From: Pseudomonas sp. DTU12.3 | GTDB lineage: Bacteria; Pseudomonadota; Gammaproteobacteria; Pseudomonadales; Pseudomonadaceae | Reading direction: 5' to 3' | Length of the DNA: 64,000 nucleotides | NCBI RefSeq assembly: GCF_004124275.1 | Contig: NZ_CP027218.1 | Span: 5,167,001-5,231,000, forward strand | In this document: piece after piece, positions 8,180 through 16,483 of the stretch | Numbering within the stretch: position 1 is the first letter of the stretch | Layout: the number at the start of each line of letters is the position of its first letter | The notes under the pieces: generated by a model | Database searches by the model: none | The model's input: only the letters and a program-made list of their open reading frames with translations | What the model was told of the DNA's origin: nothing | Position numbers and translations under genes: made by a program

Positions 8180-8650
8180 TCAGGCACGGCCGATGTCGGC
8201 GAATTTGGCCTGGGTGTGTTCGGCGAGAATCGCCGGGGCCAACTCGACCTCCAGGCCACGCCGACCGGCACTGACATAAATAGTCGCAAAACCCTGAGCC
8301 GAGTTATCAATGAAGGTGCGCAGGCGTTTCTTCTGCCCCAACGGGCTGATGCCGCCCAGCAGATAACCGCTGGAACGCTGTGCTGCTGCGGGGTCAGCCA
8401 TCTCGACTTTCTTCACTCCCGCGGCATGCGCCAGACCTTTCAGGTCGAGACTTCCGACGACCGGCACCACCGCCACCAGCAGCTCACCTTTTTCGCTGGC
8501 CGCCAGCAACGTTTTAAACACCTGCGCCGGCTCAAGTGCCAGTTTTTCTGCGGCCTCCAGCCCATAGGAGGCAGCCTTCGGGTCATGTTCGTAACTGTGC
8601 ACGCGATGTTCGGCACGAACTTTTTTCAACAAGTCCAACGCAGGGGTCAT
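8180..8650 (-). CDS. ybaK: Cys-tRNA(Pro)/Cys-tRNA(Cys) deacylase YbaK
   Basis: A 156-residue YbaK/EbsC-family trans-editing factor that hydrolyses Cys mischarged on tRNA(Pro). The family lysine region VFKTLLA (about residues 44-50) and the GGISPLGQKKR segment (about 99-109) are present. It is a stand-alone protein, as in E. coli. 98 bases separate it from the PhzF-like gene on the same strand, with no terminator visible between them. Confidence 0.9.
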   Translation of the reverse strand: MTPALDLLKKVRAEHRVHSYEHDPKAASYGLEAAEKLALEPAQVFKTLLAASEKGELLVAVVPVVGSLDLKGLAHAAGVKKVEMADPAAAQRSSGYLLGGISPLGQKKRLRTFIDNSAQGFATIYVSAGRRGLEVELAPAILAEHTQAKFADIGRA

Positions 8651-9012
8651 GGCAGCTCCAGGCTCGGCAGTGACTGAAAAATCCTCCGGCGGATTCTAGG
8701 TGATCAGCCCTCAAAAGGCTCTATTCCAAGCCACGATTCCTGTGGCTTACAGGCATTTCGAGCGCGTCGTCCCAGCGCCATGGCAGAGGATCATTCACCC
8801 AGCGAATAGTTATATTGTGACCGGTAGTTCACTTTCGACCTTTGACAGGTTTGTTTCTTGTCTATATTTTTTCGAATCTGAATAATGTAAGAATTATCAT
8901 CATTGCAGCACCCAGCAGTAAACCGGCAATGGAATGGGGATTCCTACCCGGCGAAAATCGCGCTCTGCCGTATCGGCAATGCGCCAGACAACAACAAAAA
9001 CCGAGGTTTTCA
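8651..9012. other. Divergent intergenic region upstream of glpF
   Basis: 362 bases without a gene. The right half carries the probable glpF promoter and GlpR-like operators (separate entries). In-frame codons before 9013 do not resemble an aquaporin N-terminus, so the longer reading from 8842 is rejected. Confidence 0.6.
8830..8886 (+). promoter_or_regulatory. Probable glpF promoter with candidate GlpR operators
   Basis: A good sigma-70 promoter is visible: TTGACA at 8842-8847, 17-base spacer, TATTTT at 8865-8870. Two sequences resemble the E. coli GlpR operator WATKTTCGWTAWCGAAMATW: 8830-8849 (about 11 of 20) overlapping the -35, and 8867-8886 (about 14 of 20) overlapping the -10. The placement suits repression, but these sites are weaker than those before glpD. 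Confidence 0.45.
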
Positions 9013-9864
9013 ATGACAACTGCTTTACAGCAACCATCGCTTTCGAGCCAATGCATGGCCGAGTTTCTGGGTACTGCACTGCTCATCTTTTTTGGTACCG
9101 GCTGTGTCGCCGCGCTCAAAGTCGCGGGCGCCAGCTTCGGCCTGTGGGAAATCAGCATCATCTGGGGCGTCGGCGTGAGCATGGCGATCTACCTCACGGC
9201 CGGGGTTTCCGGCGCGCACTTGAACCCGGCTGTCAGCATCGCCCTGGCAATCTTCGCCGACTTTGAAAAGCGCAAACTGCCCTTCTATATTCTTGCGCAG
9301 ATCGCTGGCGCCTTCTGCGGTGCGCTGTTGGTTTACACGCTGTACAGCAATCTATTCTTCGATTACGAACAAACTCACCAAATGGTTCGTGGCTCGGCCG
9401 CCAGCCTTGAGTTGGCTTCGGTATTCTCGACCTTCCCGAACCCGGTGCTGTCGACGGCCCAGGCTTTCCTGGTCGAGATGATCATCACCGCGATCCTGAT
9501 GGGCGTGATCATGTCCCTCACCGACGACAACAACGGCTTGCCGAAAGGCCCGCTGGCGCCGCTGTTGATCGGCTTGCTGATCGCCGTGATCGGCAGTTCG
9601 ATGGGCCCCCTGACCGGGTTCGCGATGAACCCGGCGCGTGACTTCGGTCCGAAACTGATGACTTTCTTCGCTGGCTGGGGTGAAATTTCCTTCACTGGCG
9701 GCCGCGATATTCCGTACTTCCTGATTCCGATTTTTGCACCGATTGTCGGTGCCTGCCTCGGCGCTGCCGGGTATCGCGGGCTCATCGCCCGTCACCTGAC
9801 CGGCGCCACACCTGCTACAAAGGATGCAGAACCGGCCATTGACGGCAAACCAAGAACTTCTTGA
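9013..9864 (+). CDS. glpF: Glycerol uptake facilitator GlpF
   Basis: A 283-residue inner-membrane aquaglyceroporin that lets glycerol diffuse into the cell. Both pore NPA motifs are present: HLNPAVS (about residue 76) and the second as MNPARDFGP (about 213), where the D after NPAR marks a glycerol-type channel. Six membrane helices and two half-helices can be traced. The start at 9013 is preceded by GAGG. It is followed closely by glpK, which traps the incoming glycerol by phosphorylation. Confidence 0.96.
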   Translation: MTTALQQPSLSSQCMAEFLGTALLIFFGTGCVAALKVAGASFGLWEISIIWGVGVSMAIYLTAGVSGAHLNPAVSIALAIFADFEKRKLPFYILAQIAGAFCGALLVYTLYSNLFFDYEQTHQMVRGSAASLELASVFSTFPNPVLSTAQAFLVEMIITAILMGVIMSLTDDNNGLPKGPLAPLLIGLLIAVIGSSMGPLTGFAMNPARDFGPKLMTFFAGWGEISFTGGRDIPYFLIPIFAPIVGACLGAAGYRGLIARHLTGATPATKDAEPAIDGKPRTS

Positions 9865-9941
9865 AACAGTCGGCGCAGGCTCCTGCCAATCCGAGCCTGC
9901 GCCACGGCCCACTCTCCCTTATTTCGTCCAAGGCAATCGAC

Positions 9942-11444
9942 ATGACCGACATTCAGAATAAGAACTACATCATTGCCCTCGATCAGGGTACGACCAGCTC
10001 CCGCGCGATCATTTTCGACCGCGATGCGAACGTGGTCTGCACCGCGCAGCGCGAGTTCGCCCAGCATTACCCGCAAGCCGGTTGGGTCGAACACGATCCG
10101 ATGGAAATCTTCGCCACCCAAAGCGCGGTGATGGTTGAAGCGCTGGCGCAAGCCGGTCTGCATCACGACCAAGTCGCCGCCATCGGCATCACCAACCAGC
10201 GTGAAACCACTGTGGTCTGGGACAAGACCACCGGTCGCCCGGTGTACAACGCCATTGTCTGGCAGTGCCGCCGCAGCACCGAGATCTGCCAGCAGCTCAA
10301 GCGCGATGGCCATGAGCAATACATCAGCGACACCACCGGTCTGGTCACAGACCCGTACTTCTCCGGCACCAAACTGAAGTGGATCCTCGACAACGTCGAA
10401 GGCAGCCGCGAGCGTGCGCGCAACGGCGAACTGCTGTTCGGCACCGTCGATAGCTGGCTGATCTGGAAATTCACCGGCGGCAAGGTACACGTCACCGACT
10501 ACACCAACGCCTCGCGCACCATGCTCTTCAACATTCACTCGCTGGAGTGGGATTCGAAGATGCTGGAAATCCTCGACATCCCGCGCGAAATGCTCCCGGA
10601 AGTGAAAGCCTCTTCGGAAATCTACGGTCGCACTAAAAGCGGCATCGCCATCGGCGGTATCGCCGGCGATCAACAAGCCGCCCTGTTCGGCCAGATGTGC
10701 GTCGAGCCAGGCCAGGCGAAAAACACCTACGGCACCGGTTGCTTCCTGCTGATGAACACTGGCGACAAAGCGGTGAAATCGCAGCACGGCATGCTTACCA
10801 CCATCGCTTGCGGCCCGCGTGGCGAAGTCGCTTATGCACTGGAAGGCGCGGTATTCAACGGCGGTTCGACCGTGCAGTGGCTGCGTGATGAACTGAAGAT
10901 CATCAACGACGCCCACGACACCGAATACTTCGCCAATAAAGTGAAGGACAGCAATGGCGTATACCTGGTACCGGCATTCACCGGTCTCGGCGCTCCGTAC
11001 TGGGACCCGTATGCCCGTGGCGCGCTGTTCGGCCTGACACGCGGTGTGCGCGTCGATCACATCATTCGCGCCGCACTGGAATCGATCGCCTACCAGACCC
11101 GCGACGTGCTCGACGCCATGCAACAGGACTCCGGCGAACGCCTCAAAGCCTTGCGCGTGGACGGCGGCGCGGTAGCGAACAACTTCCTCATGCAGTTCCA
11201 GGCCGACATCCTCGGCACCCAGGTCGAGCGCCCGCAAATGCGCGAAACCACGGCACTCGGCGCCGCGTATCTGGCCGGTCTGGCGTGCGGTTTCTGGGGC
11301 AGCCTGGAGGAACTGCGTGGCAAAGCGGTAATCGAGCGCGAATTCGAGCCGAGCCTCGACGAAGTCGCCAAGGAGAAGCTGTATAAAGGCTGGAAAAAAG
11401 CCGTCAGCCGCACCCGGGACTGGGCGCGTGAGGACGCTGAATAA
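9942..11444 (+). CDS. glpK: Glycerol kinase
   Basis: A 500-residue FGGY-family kinase making sn-glycerol 3-phosphate from glycerol and ATP. The N-terminal phosphate loop DQGTTSSRA (about residues 14-22) and the C-terminal FGGY signature region DGGAVANNFLMQFQADIL are intact. The start at 9942 is preceded by AAGG. It lies 77 bases after glpF and 95 before glpR, as expected for the Pseudomonas glp regulon. Confidence 0.97.
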   Translation: MTDIQNKNYIIALDQGTTSSRAIIFDRDANVVCTAQREFAQHYPQAGWVEHDPMEIFATQSAVMVEALAQAGLHHDQVAAIGITNQRETTVVWDKTTGRPVYNAIVWQCRRSTEICQQLKRDGHEQYISDTTGLVTDPYFSGTKLKWILDNVEGSRERARNGELLFGTVDSWLIWKFTGGKVHVTDYTNASRTMLFNIHSLEWDSKMLEILDIPREMLPEVKASSEIYGRTKSGIAIGGIAGDQQAALFGQMCVEPGQAKNTYGTGCFLLMNTGDKAVKSQHGMLTTIACGPRGEVAYALEGAVFNGGSTVQWLRDELKIINDAHDTEYFANKVKDSNGVYLVPAFTGLGAPYWDPYARGALFGLTRGVRVDHIIRAALESIAYQTRDVLDAMQQDSGERLKALRVDGGAVANNFLMQFQADILGTQVERPQMRETTALGAAYLAGLACGFWGSLEELRGKAVIEREFEPSLDEVAKEKLYKGWKKAVSRTRDWAREDAE

Positions 11445-11539
11445 GCCAACCTGAGTACTCGTATCGGTATGTAACTGGTAGGGAGCGGATTCCTGCGTCA
11501 TCATGGGCAAATTTTGCACGGCAGCCCAAAGGAAGCCCC

Positions 11540-12295
11540 ATGAATCTGCCTCCCCGTCAGCAGCAAATCCTCGAGCTGGTCCGCGAACGCGGCTATGTGA
11601 GCATCGAGGAAATGGCCACGCTGTTCGTTGTTACCCCGCAAACCATCCGCCGCGACATCAATCAGCTCGCGGAAGCCAATCTGCTGCGTCGCTACCATGG
11701 CGGCGCCGCCTATGATTCCAGCGTCGAAAACACTGCCTATGCGATGCGCGCCGATCAGATGCGCGATGAAAAACAACGCATTGGTGAAGCCATCGCCGCA
11801 CAGATTCCCGATCATGCCTCGCTGTTCATCAATATCGGCACGACGACCGAGTCGATCGCCCGCGCCCTGCTCAATCACAACCACCTGAAGATCATCACCA
11901 ACAACCTGCACGTAGCGTCGATGCTCAGTGCCAAGGATGACTTCGACGTGCTGCTGACCGGCGGCAACGTGCGTCGTGATGGCGGCGTGGTCGGTCAGGC
12001 GAGCGTGGATTTCATCAACCAGTTCAAGGTTGATTTTGCCTTGGTCGGGATCAGCGGCATCGATGAAGACGGCAGCTTGCTCGACTTCGATTATCAGGAA
12101 GTGCGGGTTTCGCAGGCAATCATTGCCAATGCGCGACAGGTGATTCTGGCGGCGGACTCGAGCAAGTTCGGGCGCAACGCGATGATCCGGTTGGGGCCGA
12201 TCAGTCTGATTGATTGTTTGGTGACCGATCAGCAGCCAGTGCCGGCGTTGGCGCAGTTGTTGAGCCAGCACAAGATTCGTCTGGAAGTGGTTTAA
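11540..12295 (+). CDS. glpR: Glycerol-3-phosphate regulon repressor GlpR (DeoR family)
   Basis: A 251-residue repressor with an N-terminal DeoR-type helix-turn-helix (about residues 19-42, ending TPQTIRRDINQL) and a C-terminal sugar-phosphate sensor domain with the NIGTTTE and LTGGNVRRDGG motifs. It would release its operators on binding glycerol 3-phosphate. Candidate operators are visible before glpD and, less clearly, before glpF. No GlpR-like site was noticed directly before glpR, so it is probably transcribed with glpK. Confidence 0.95.
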   Translation: MNLPPRQQQILELVRERGYVSIEEMATLFVVTPQTIRRDINQLAEANLLRRYHGGAAYDSSVENTAYAMRADQMRDEKQRIGEAIAAQIPDHASLFINIGTTTESIARALLNHNHLKIITNNLHVASMLSAKDDFDVLLTGGNVRRDGGVVGQASVDFINQFKVDFALVGISGIDEDGSLLDFDYQEVRVSQAIIANARQVILAADSSKFGRNAMIRLGPISLIDCLVTDQQPVPALAQLLSQHKIRLEVV

Positions 12296-12302
12296 CCCCC
12301 CC

Positions 12303-12398
12303 AAGATCAAAAGATCGCAGCCTTCGGCAGCTCCTACATGGGTTCACTTGACCTGTAGGAGCTGCCGAAGGCTCGGGCCGCGATCGGACGATCTTTTG
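12303..12398. repeat. REP-like inverted pair, second arm altered
   Basis: Inverted pair between glpR and glpD. The left arm (12304-12337) is standard. The right arm (from 12355) starts GTAGGAGCTGCCGAAGGCT but then carries extra bases before CGATC and again before ATCTTTT, so the second palindrome is imperfect. Confidence 0.8.
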
Positions 12399-12403
12399 CA
12401 TTT

Positions 12404-12423
12404 AATGTTCGAAAATTTTCTTT
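12404..12423 (+). promoter_or_regulatory. Candidate GlpR operator, distal
   Basis: AATGTTCGAAAATTTTCTTT matches the E. coli GlpR operator consensus at about 14 of 20 positions, with a perfect left half-site. It lies 152 bases before glpD. Confidence 0.5.
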
Positions 12424-12487
12424 TCCCTGCCCTTCGATGAGTTTTTTCAATCGAACGTGACTGGCTGCGCGCGTCTTTATGGGCTAC

Positions 12488-12527
12488 CATTTTCGCAAAT
12501 GAACATTAATGTTCGATTTCCAAGACA
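12488..12527 (+). promoter_or_regulatory. Tandem candidate GlpR operators before glpD
   Basis: Two adjacent 20-base sites. 12488-12507, CATTTTCGCAAATGAACATT, matches the E. coli GlpR consensus at 16 of 20 or better. 12508-12527 begins AATGTTCGAT and matches at about 15 of 20. Their junction forms the perfect palindrome GAACATTAATGTTC (12501-12514). Placement just before the glpD ribosome-binding site suits repression. Confidence 0.65.
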
Positions 12528-12555
12528 GAAAATCAAAAGAGCCCGAGGCCAGCCG

Positions 12556-14094
12556 ATGTCCACCTCTACCTTGCGTACGCCCCCAATCTCCGAGATCTAC
12601 GACATCGCCGTCATCGGCGGCGGGATCAATGGCGTGGGAATCGCAGCGGATGCCGCCGGTCGCGGTCTCTCGGTGTTCCTTTGCGAAAAGGACGACCTCG
12701 CCAGCCACACTTCGTCGGCCAGCAGCAAGCTGATCCACGGTGGCCTGCGCTACCTCGAACATTACGAATTCCGTCTGGTGCGTGAAGCGTTGGCCGAGCG
12801 CGAAGTGTTGCTGGCCAAGGCGCCGCACATCGTCAAGCCTATGCGTTTCGTGTTGCCGCACCGTCCGCACCTGCGTCCGGCGTGGATGATTCGTGCCGGC
12901 CTGTTCCTGTATGACAACCTCGGCAAACGCGAAAAACTGCCGGGTTCGAAAAGCCTGAAGTTCGGCGCCGACAGCGCGTTGAAAAGCGAAATCAAGAAAG
13001 GCTTCGAATACTCCGATTGCTGGGTCGACGACGCCCGCCTCGTAGTACTCAATGCCATGGCCGCCCGCGAAAAAGGCGCCCACGTGCACACCCAGACCCG
13101 TTGCGTTAGCGCCCGGCGCGCCAAAGGCCTGTGGCACCTGAACCTGGAACGTGCCGACGGCAGCCTGTTTTCGATCACCGCCAAGGCACTGGTCAACGCG
13201 GCAGGCCCGTGGGTTGCCAAGTTCATCCGTGATGACCTGAAGATGGAATCGCCGTACGGCATCCGTCTGATTCAGGGCAGCCACGTCATCGTGCCGAAAC
13301 TGTACGAAGGCGATCACGCGCACATTCTGCAAAACGAAGATCAGCGCATCGTTTTCACCATTCCGTACCTGAACCACTTCACTCTGATCGGCACCACCGA
13401 CCGTGAATACACCGGTGATCCGGCGAAAGTGGCAATCACCGATGGCGAAACCGAGTACTTGTTGAAAGTGGTAAACGCGCACTTCAAGAAGCAGATCAGC
13501 CGCGACGACATCCAGCACAGCTACTCGGGCGTACGTCCGCTGTGCAACGACGAATCCGACAACCCGTCGGCCGTTACCCGCGACTACACCCTGGCCTTGT
13601 CCGGCAGCAGCGAAGAAGCGCCACTGCTTTCGGTTTTTGGCGGCAAGCTGACCACCTACCGCAAACTCGCCGAATCGGCGATGGCGCAACTGCTGCCGTT
13701 CTTCACCCAGATGCGCCCGAGCTGGACGGCCACGGCCACTCTGCCCGGCGGCGAAGACATGACCACGCCACAGGCCTTGAGCGCACTGATTCGCGACAAG
13801 TTCGACTTCGTGCCAACCGAGATTGCCCGTCGCTGGTCCACCACCTACGGCAGCCGCACCTGGCGCATGCTCGAAGGCGTCGAAACCCTCGCCGACATGG
13901 GCGAACACATTGGCGGCGGGCTCTACACCCGTGAAGTCGATTACCTGTGCGGCGAAGAGTGGGCGACCACGGCGCACGACATCCTGTGGCGTCGTAGCAA
14001 GCTGGGGTTGTTCACCACTCCGGCTGAGCAGGAGAAGCTTGCGGCGTATCTGGGTAAGGTCGAACACAACCGTAGCAAGATTGAAGCGGCGTGA
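12556..14094 (+). CDS. glpD: Aerobic glycerol-3-phosphate dehydrogenase
   Basis: A 512-residue membrane-associated FAD enzyme that oxidises glycerol 3-phosphate to dihydroxyacetone phosphate and feeds electrons to quinone. The FAD dinucleotide-binding motif GGGINGVGIA is near residue 19, and the HGGLRYLEHYEFRLV signature of the family follows at about residue 60. The start at 12556 is preceded by GAGG; the in-frame extension to 12457 would run through the operators and is rejected. It completes the glycerol pathway with glpF and glpK and ends in a strong terminator. Confidence 0.97.
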   Translation: MSTSTLRTPPISEIYDIAVIGGGINGVGIAADAAGRGLSVFLCEKDDLASHTSSASSKLIHGGLRYLEHYEFRLVREALAEREVLLAKAPHIVKPMRFVLPHRPHLRPAWMIRAGLFLYDNLGKREKLPGSKSLKFGADSALKSEIKKGFEYSDCWVDDARLVVLNAMAAREKGAHVHTQTRCVSARRAKGLWHLNLERADGSLFSITAKALVNAAGPWVAKFIRDDLKMESPYGIRLIQGSHVIVPKLYEGDHAHILQNEDQRIVFTIPYLNHFTLIGTTDREYTGDPAKVAITDGETEYLLKVVNAHFKKQISRDDIQHSYSGVRPLCNDESDNPSAVTRDYTLALSGSSEEAPLLSVFGGKLTTYRKLAESAMAQLLPFFTQMRPSWTATATLPGGEDMTTPQALSALIRDKFDFVPTEIARRWSTTYGSRTWRMLEGVETLADMGEHIGGGLYTREVDYLCGEEWATTAHDILWRRSKLGLFTTPAEQEKLAAYLGKVEHNRSKIEAA

Positions 14095-14110
14095 TCTGAA
14101 CATCGGTTAA

Positions 14111-14150
14111 ACAAAAAGCCCCTGAATCGTAAGGTTCAGGGGCTTTTTGT
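14111..14150. terminator. Rho-independent terminator of glpD
   Basis: Perfect 16-base stem ACAAAAAGCCCCTGAA / TTCAGGGGCTTTTTGT with an eight-base loop, running into more Ts. It closes the glp cluster. Confidence 0.93.
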
Positions 14151-14191
14151 TTTGGGGGTTTATTGACACTGGTTAGGTCAGTGAGATCTTT

Positions 14192-14352
14192 CCCCCTCAC
14201 CCCAGCCCTCTCCCCCAAGGGGTAGAGGGGAAAGGGAGCCGATCTTCATAGGCTTCGAAACTAGAGTTCGACTCGGGATCCCAAGTCGGTGCATCTCGCC
14301 CATACAACCCGGTCAGTCCCCTCTCCCTCCGGGAGAGGGCTAGGGTGAGGGG
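14192..14352. repeat. Long inverted repeat element (CCCTCACCC...GGGTGAGGG type)
   Basis: Left arm starts CCCCCTCACCCCAGCCCTCT; right arm ends GAGGGCTAGGGTGAGGGGCT; about 90 bases lie between the arms. Each arm has its own short inverted repeat (CCCCC-AAGGGG, CTCCC-GGGAG). This is a widespread proteobacterial intergenic element of unknown function. It lies immediately before the AauR-type sites of the aat operon. Confidence 0.75.
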
Positions 14353-14362
14353 CTCTTCACCG

Positions 14363-14407
14363 TTCGGTTTTCCGAACGAGACTCCCTGGTCAATTCGGTT
14401 AACCGGA
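14363..14407 (+). promoter_or_regulatory. Two candidate AauR upstream activator sites
   Basis: TTCGG-TTTT-CCGAA at 14363-14376 is a perfect inverted repeat, and TTCGG-TTAA-CCGGA at 14394-14407 differs at one position. I recall the motif TTCGG-N4-CCGAA being reported as the AauR target in P. putida. They lie about 77-122 bases upstream of the -24 element, a normal distance for a sigma-54 enhancer site, and the gene for AauR follows the operon. Confidence 0.8.
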
Positions 14408-14483
14408 TCCACCCATACAAAAAAATCCGCCATAAAACTTTAATTACCTTATAAATCATAAACTTGACCAATAGAGACTGGTC

Positions 14484-14499
14484 TGGCACGACTCATGCT
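14484..14499 (+). promoter_or_regulatory. Sigma-54 promoter of the aat operon
   Basis: TGGCAC-GACTC-ATGCT. The invariant GG (14485-14486) and GC (14497-14498) are the correct 12 bases apart, with one mismatch to the TTGCW element. Located 117 bases before aatJ. Confidence 0.8.
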
Positions 14500-14615
14500 C
14501 TACACTCTCTCGACGAATGCCTGTTGAGCCAACACTTCAGGAGCCGTCAGGCATTCGAAGCACAAAAGGGCCGACGAACTGGCTCCATAAAAAAAACAAT
14601 GTCGAGGAAAATTTG

Positions 14616-15542
14616 ATGCGCATCGTTCCCCATATCCTGGGCGCAGCCATTGCTGCCGCTCTGATCAGCACGCCAGTTTTCGCCGCCGAACTCACCGGCA
14701 CCCTGAAGAAAATCAACGAATCCGGCACCATCACGCTCGCTCACCGCGACAGCTCCATTCCGTTTTCCTACATTGCAGACGCTTCGGGCAAACCAGTGGG
14801 CTACTCCCACGACATTCAGATGGCTATCGTTGAAGCCCTGAAAAAAGACCTGAACAAACCCGACCTGCAAGCCAAGTACAACCTCGTCACCTCGCAAACC
14901 CGTATCCCGCTGATCCAGAACGGCACCGCGGACCTCGAGTGCGGCTCTACCACCAATAACACCGAACGCGCTCAGCAAGTCGACTTCACCGTCAACATCT
15001 TCGAAATCGGCACCCGTCTGCTGGTCAAGAAAGACAAGGATGGCAAGCCGTCCTACGCTGACTTTGCCGACCTGAAAGGCAAGAACGTCGTGACCACCGC
15101 CGGCACCACGTCCGAGCGCATCATCAAAGCGATGAACGCCGACAAGCAGATGGGCATGAACGTCATCTCCGCCAAGGACCACGGCGAATCCTTCAACATG
15201 CTGGAAAGCGGCCGCGCCGTTGCCTTCATGATGGACGACGCCCTGCTGGCCGGCGAAGAAGCCAAGGCCAAGAAGCCGACTGACTGGGTCATCACCGGTA
15301 CTCCACAGTCCTTCGAAGCCTACGCGTGCATGGTTCGCAAAGACGACCCGGCCTTCAAGAAAGCCGTGGATGACGCAATTGTCGGCCTGTACAAGTCCGG
15401 CGAGATCAACAAGATCTACAGCAAGTGGTTCGAGAGCCCGATCCCACCTAAAGGCCTGAACCTCAACTTCCCGATGAGCGACAAGGTCAAGGAGCTGATC
15501 GCCAATCCGAGCGACAAGCCAGCGCCTGACGTAAAAATCTGA
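14616..15542 (+). CDS. aatJ: Glutamate/aspartate ABC transporter, periplasmic binding protein AatJ
   Basis: A 308-residue extracellular solute-binding protein family 3 member. It has a Sec signal peptide (residues 1-23, cleavage after VFA) and the domain order of GltI-type proteins. Glutamate and aspartate as ligands are inferred from the operon: GltJ- and GltK-like permeases, a GltL-like ATPase and the AauSR regulators. The start at 14616 is preceded by GAGG; a longer reading from 14517 has no signal peptide at its start. It is first in the operon under a sigma-54 promoter, and a hairpin follows it. Confidence 0.95.
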   Translation: MRIVPHILGAAIAAALISTPVFAAELTGTLKKINESGTITLAHRDSSIPFSYIADASGKPVGYSHDIQMAIVEALKKDLNKPDLQAKYNLVTSQTRIPLIQNGTADLECGSTTNNTERAQQVDFTVNIFEIGTRLLVKKDKDGKPSYADFADLKGKNVVTTAGTTSERIIKAMNADKQMGMNVISAKDHGESFNMLESGRAVAFMMDDALLAGEEAKAKKPTDWVITGTPQSFEAYACMVRKDDPAFKKAVDDAIVGLYKSGEINKIYSKWFESPIPPKGLNLNFPMSDKVKELIANPSDKPAPDVKI

Positions 15543-15560
15543 CTCTGATCTAACCTTATC

Positions 15561-15588
15561 GCCTGAGGGAACCGACTCTCCCTCAGGC
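15561..15588 (+). promoter_or_regulatory. Intercistronic hairpin aatJ-aatQ
   Basis: Perfect ten-base stem GCCTGAGGGA / TCCCTCAGGC with an eight-base loop and no T-run. It probably protects or partly terminates the aatJ message, giving more binding protein than permease, as is usual in such operons. Confidence 0.7.
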
Positions 15589-15736
15589 GTCAGTTACTAC
15601 CTGCTGGCTTTGTTTTGGAACACTCGACCTGGCGGTTTCCGAGCCGATCGCGTGTGCCTGGCGTTCAACGTCGGGCGGGAAAGGATCTTCCCCAAACAGG
15701 TACTTGTACATCGATCGATCTCGAGGGGAGACCCTA

Positions 15737-16483
15737 ATGAATTACAACTGGGACTGGGGCGTGTTCTTCAAGTCCACCGGCGTTGGCAGCGAGACTTATC
15801 TCGACTGGTACATCGCGGGTCTGGGCTGGACCATTGCCATCGCTGTCGTGGCATGGATTGTCGCCTTGTTGCTTGGCTCCGTTCTGGGGGTCATGCGCAC
15901 CGTGCCGAACCGCATCGTATCGGGCATCGCGACCTGCTACGTCGAACTGTTTCGTAACGTGCCGCTGCTGGTTCAGCTGTTCATCTGGTACTTCCTGGTA
16001 CCCGATCTGCTGCCGCAAAACCTGCAAGACTGGTACAAGCAAGACCTCAACCCGACCACCTCGGCGTACCTGAGCGTTGTTGTCTGTCTGGGTCTGTTCA
16101 CCGCCGCCCGCGTCTGCGAGCAAGTGCGTACCGGCATCCAGGCGCTGCCTCGCGGCCAAGAGTCCGCCGCCCGCGCCATGGGCTTCAAGCTGCCGCAGAT
16201 CTACTGGAACGTGCTGCTGCCCCAGGCCTACCGCATCATCATTCCGCCGCTTACCTCGGAATTCCTCAACGTCTTCAAGAACTCCTCCGTGGCGTCCTTG
16301 ATCGGCCTGATGGAACTGCTGGCGCAAACCAAACAGACCGCCGAATTCTCGGCCAACCTGTTTGAAGCCTTCACCCTGGCCACGCTGATCTACTTCACCC
16401 TGAACATGAGCCTGATGTTGCTGATGCGCATGGTCGAGAAGAAAGTCGCGGTGCCCGGCCTGATCTCCGTGGGGGGTAAATAA
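15737..16483 (+). CDS. aatQ: Glutamate/aspartate ABC transporter permease AatQ
   Basis: A 248-residue inner-membrane permease of the HisMQ/GltJ family. Five or so membrane segments are seen, and the ATPase-contact EAA loop is at EQVRTGIQALPRGQESAARA. The start at 15737 follows GAGGGGAG. The stop TAA shares one base with the ATG of aatM, so the two permease subunits are co-translated. It forms the membrane channel with AatM. Confidence 0.95.
   Translation: MNYNWDWGVFFKSTGVGSETYLDWYIAGLGWTIAIAVVAWIVALLLGSVLGVMRTVPNRIVSGIATCYVELFRNVPLLVQLFIWYFLVPDLLPQNLQDWYKQDLNPTTSAYLSVVVCLGLFTAARVCEQVRTGIQALPRGQESAARAMGFKLPQIYWNVLLPQAYRIIIPPLTSEFLNVFKNSSVASLIGLMELLAQTKQTAEFSANLFEAFTLATLIYFTLNMSLMLLMRMVEKKVAVPGLISVGGK

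Noticed and set aside
9792..11519. Long minus-strand open frame (575 codons) opposite glpF/glpK
   Set aside because: It is the antisense shadow of glpK in high-GC DNA; glpK has intact family motifs and the shadow has none.
12484..14103. Long minus-strand open frame (539 codons) opposite glpD
   Set aside because: Antisense shadow of glpD; no ribosome-binding site and no family resemblance.
14192..14352. Inverted CCCTCACCC element as an ordinary terminator
   Set aside because: The glpD terminator already lies at 14111-14150, the arms are about 90 bases apart, and there is no T-run.
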